Under the pieces are notes generated by a model, which searched no databases, was not told the DNA's origin, and was given only the letters and a program-made list of their open reading frames with translations. A DNA stretch of 20,463 nucleotides from Methanoregulaceae archaeon (lineage in GTDB: Archaea; Halobacteriota; Methanomicrobia; Methanomicrobiales; Methanospirillaceae): NCBI GenBank assembly GCA_028679275.1, contig JAJRBV010000071.1:1-20463 (forward strand). The letters are read 5' to 3'. Positions 19,987 through 20,463 of this stretch are shown here, piece after piece; positions within the stretch are counted from its first letter, which is position 1, and every line of letters starts with the position of its first letter. The position numbers were made by a program, and so were the translations under genes.

Positions 19987-20463
19987 AAAAATCGGGTATC
20001 GTGGCAGTTCATCCATTAGTTTTTCCCGCAACACAGGGTTCCATATCTTACAGGAAGCTCCAAGGGATTTTGTGTCTGTCTTACCCCCGCCACTGCGGAG
20101 CCCCCCATGATGTGATAGCCCGGCATCAGCGAGCAGATCCTTTTCTTTTTCATGCAACGTGTAGTATCACTTTCTTACAGAGAGTTGGAACCGGGAGTAC
20201 GAAATATGTTCATTCGTGCCCTGAGGGGAAGGGTAGTGGAGAAAAAAGTGTAAGCCCTATAACGTTTATACCGGGAGAAAATCTCTGTCCTCTTCTGACC
20301 TGCTCGAATGTTTTCTTGACTATGTTATCATCAGGGCGGAAAAGAGATAGGATGTCCCAACTCCTCGACATCGCGGCCGCGGCACAGGGGGTTATTCGCG
20401 GTCCAGGGAATGAAAGGACGATGATTTTTTTCTGACGAAATGGTTTACCGTTTATCCAAAAAT
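19987..20463. other. About 480 nt without a recognisable gene; possible small transcript
   Basis: No known protein or RNA family is visible. A TATA-like CGTTTATAC at 20263-20271 would start transcription near 20295, and a T7 run at 20425-20431 could end it, giving a candidate RNA of about 130 nt. Inside is a short frame (ATG 20322 or 20353, stop at 20433-20435) with a GC-rich middle, DIAAAAQGVIRGPGNE. If the T7 run had one more base, this frame would continue to the window end (FFLTKWFTVYPK). So a small protein, a frameshifted gene start or an RNA are all open. A further TATA-like CGTTTATCC at 20449-20457 may serve a gene beyond the window. Confidence 0.3.

Noticed and set aside
20001..20435. 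144-codon open frame as a full-length gene
   Set aside because: The first 107 codons have random-looking composition (many Cys, His, Pro, Ser), with no ribosome site; only the last part may be of interest and is described separately.

Overview
Organism. The window comes from a euryarchaeal chromosome, most likely a methanogen of the Methanomicrobiales or a close relative. The reasons are a set of archaeal families (dimeric archaeal/eukaryal-type glycyl-tRNA synthetase, Hef helicase-nuclease, Pth2, TruD, transcription factor S, UPF0147, UPF0148, archaeosortase A, geranylgeranyl-reductase-like flavoprotein) next to a bacterial-type gyrBA pair and a Cbi-type metal ECF transporter, with moderately GC-rich coding DNA and AT-rich promoters carrying TATA/BRE elements. 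No rRNA, tRNA, CRISPR array, transposase, integrase or phage gene was recognised, so this is mostly core chromosome and not an island. The order-level assignment is an inference from gene content. Layout. (1) 1-4195, plus strand: AT-rich intergenic DNA with a perfect palindrome, then glyS followed 4 nt later by hef. (2) 4192-5520: a small zinc-ribbon protein (UPF0148, minus), a hairpin-bearing divergent intergenic region, UPF0147 (plus) and a YjbQ-family protein (minus). (3) 5669-10614, minus: a 102-residue protein of unknown function, then gyrB and gyrA overlapping by 11 nt. (4) 10658-13345, minus: cbiM-cbiN-cbiO-cbiQ, a tightly packed cobalt or nickel ECF uptake operon with a GTATGAATTCATAC palindrome in its promoter. 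(5) 13405-14568, minus: a geranylgeranyl-reductase-family flavoprotein. (6) 14856-16477, plus: pth2-truD, overlapping by 4 nt. (7) 16543-18004, minus: a riboflavin/F420-pathway reductase (RibD C-terminal family) overlapping sppA by 11 nt. (8) 18126-19966: a CDP-alcohol phosphatidyltransferase (plus) whose 3' end overlaps archaeosortase artA (minus), then tfs (plus). (9) 19967-20463: about 500 nt without a recognisable gene, with a candidate small transcript at its end. How the genes work together. Three functional groups stand out. One is information processing: tRNA charging and recycling, tRNA modification, transcript-cleavage factor, fork repair and supercoiling. Another is envelope biology: phospholipid head-group synthesis, lipid saturation, archaeosortase and signal-peptide peptidase. 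The third is cofactor supply for methanogenesis: Co/Ni import and the flavin/deazaflavin precursor reductase. Novelty. I did not find a convincing undescribed multi-gene system. The best leads are a roughly 46-residue insertion in the GyrB ATPase domain, the palindrome before cbiM, an inverted repeat at the yjbQ promoter, a structured hairpin at 4629-4669, and the unexplained 3' intergenic region.
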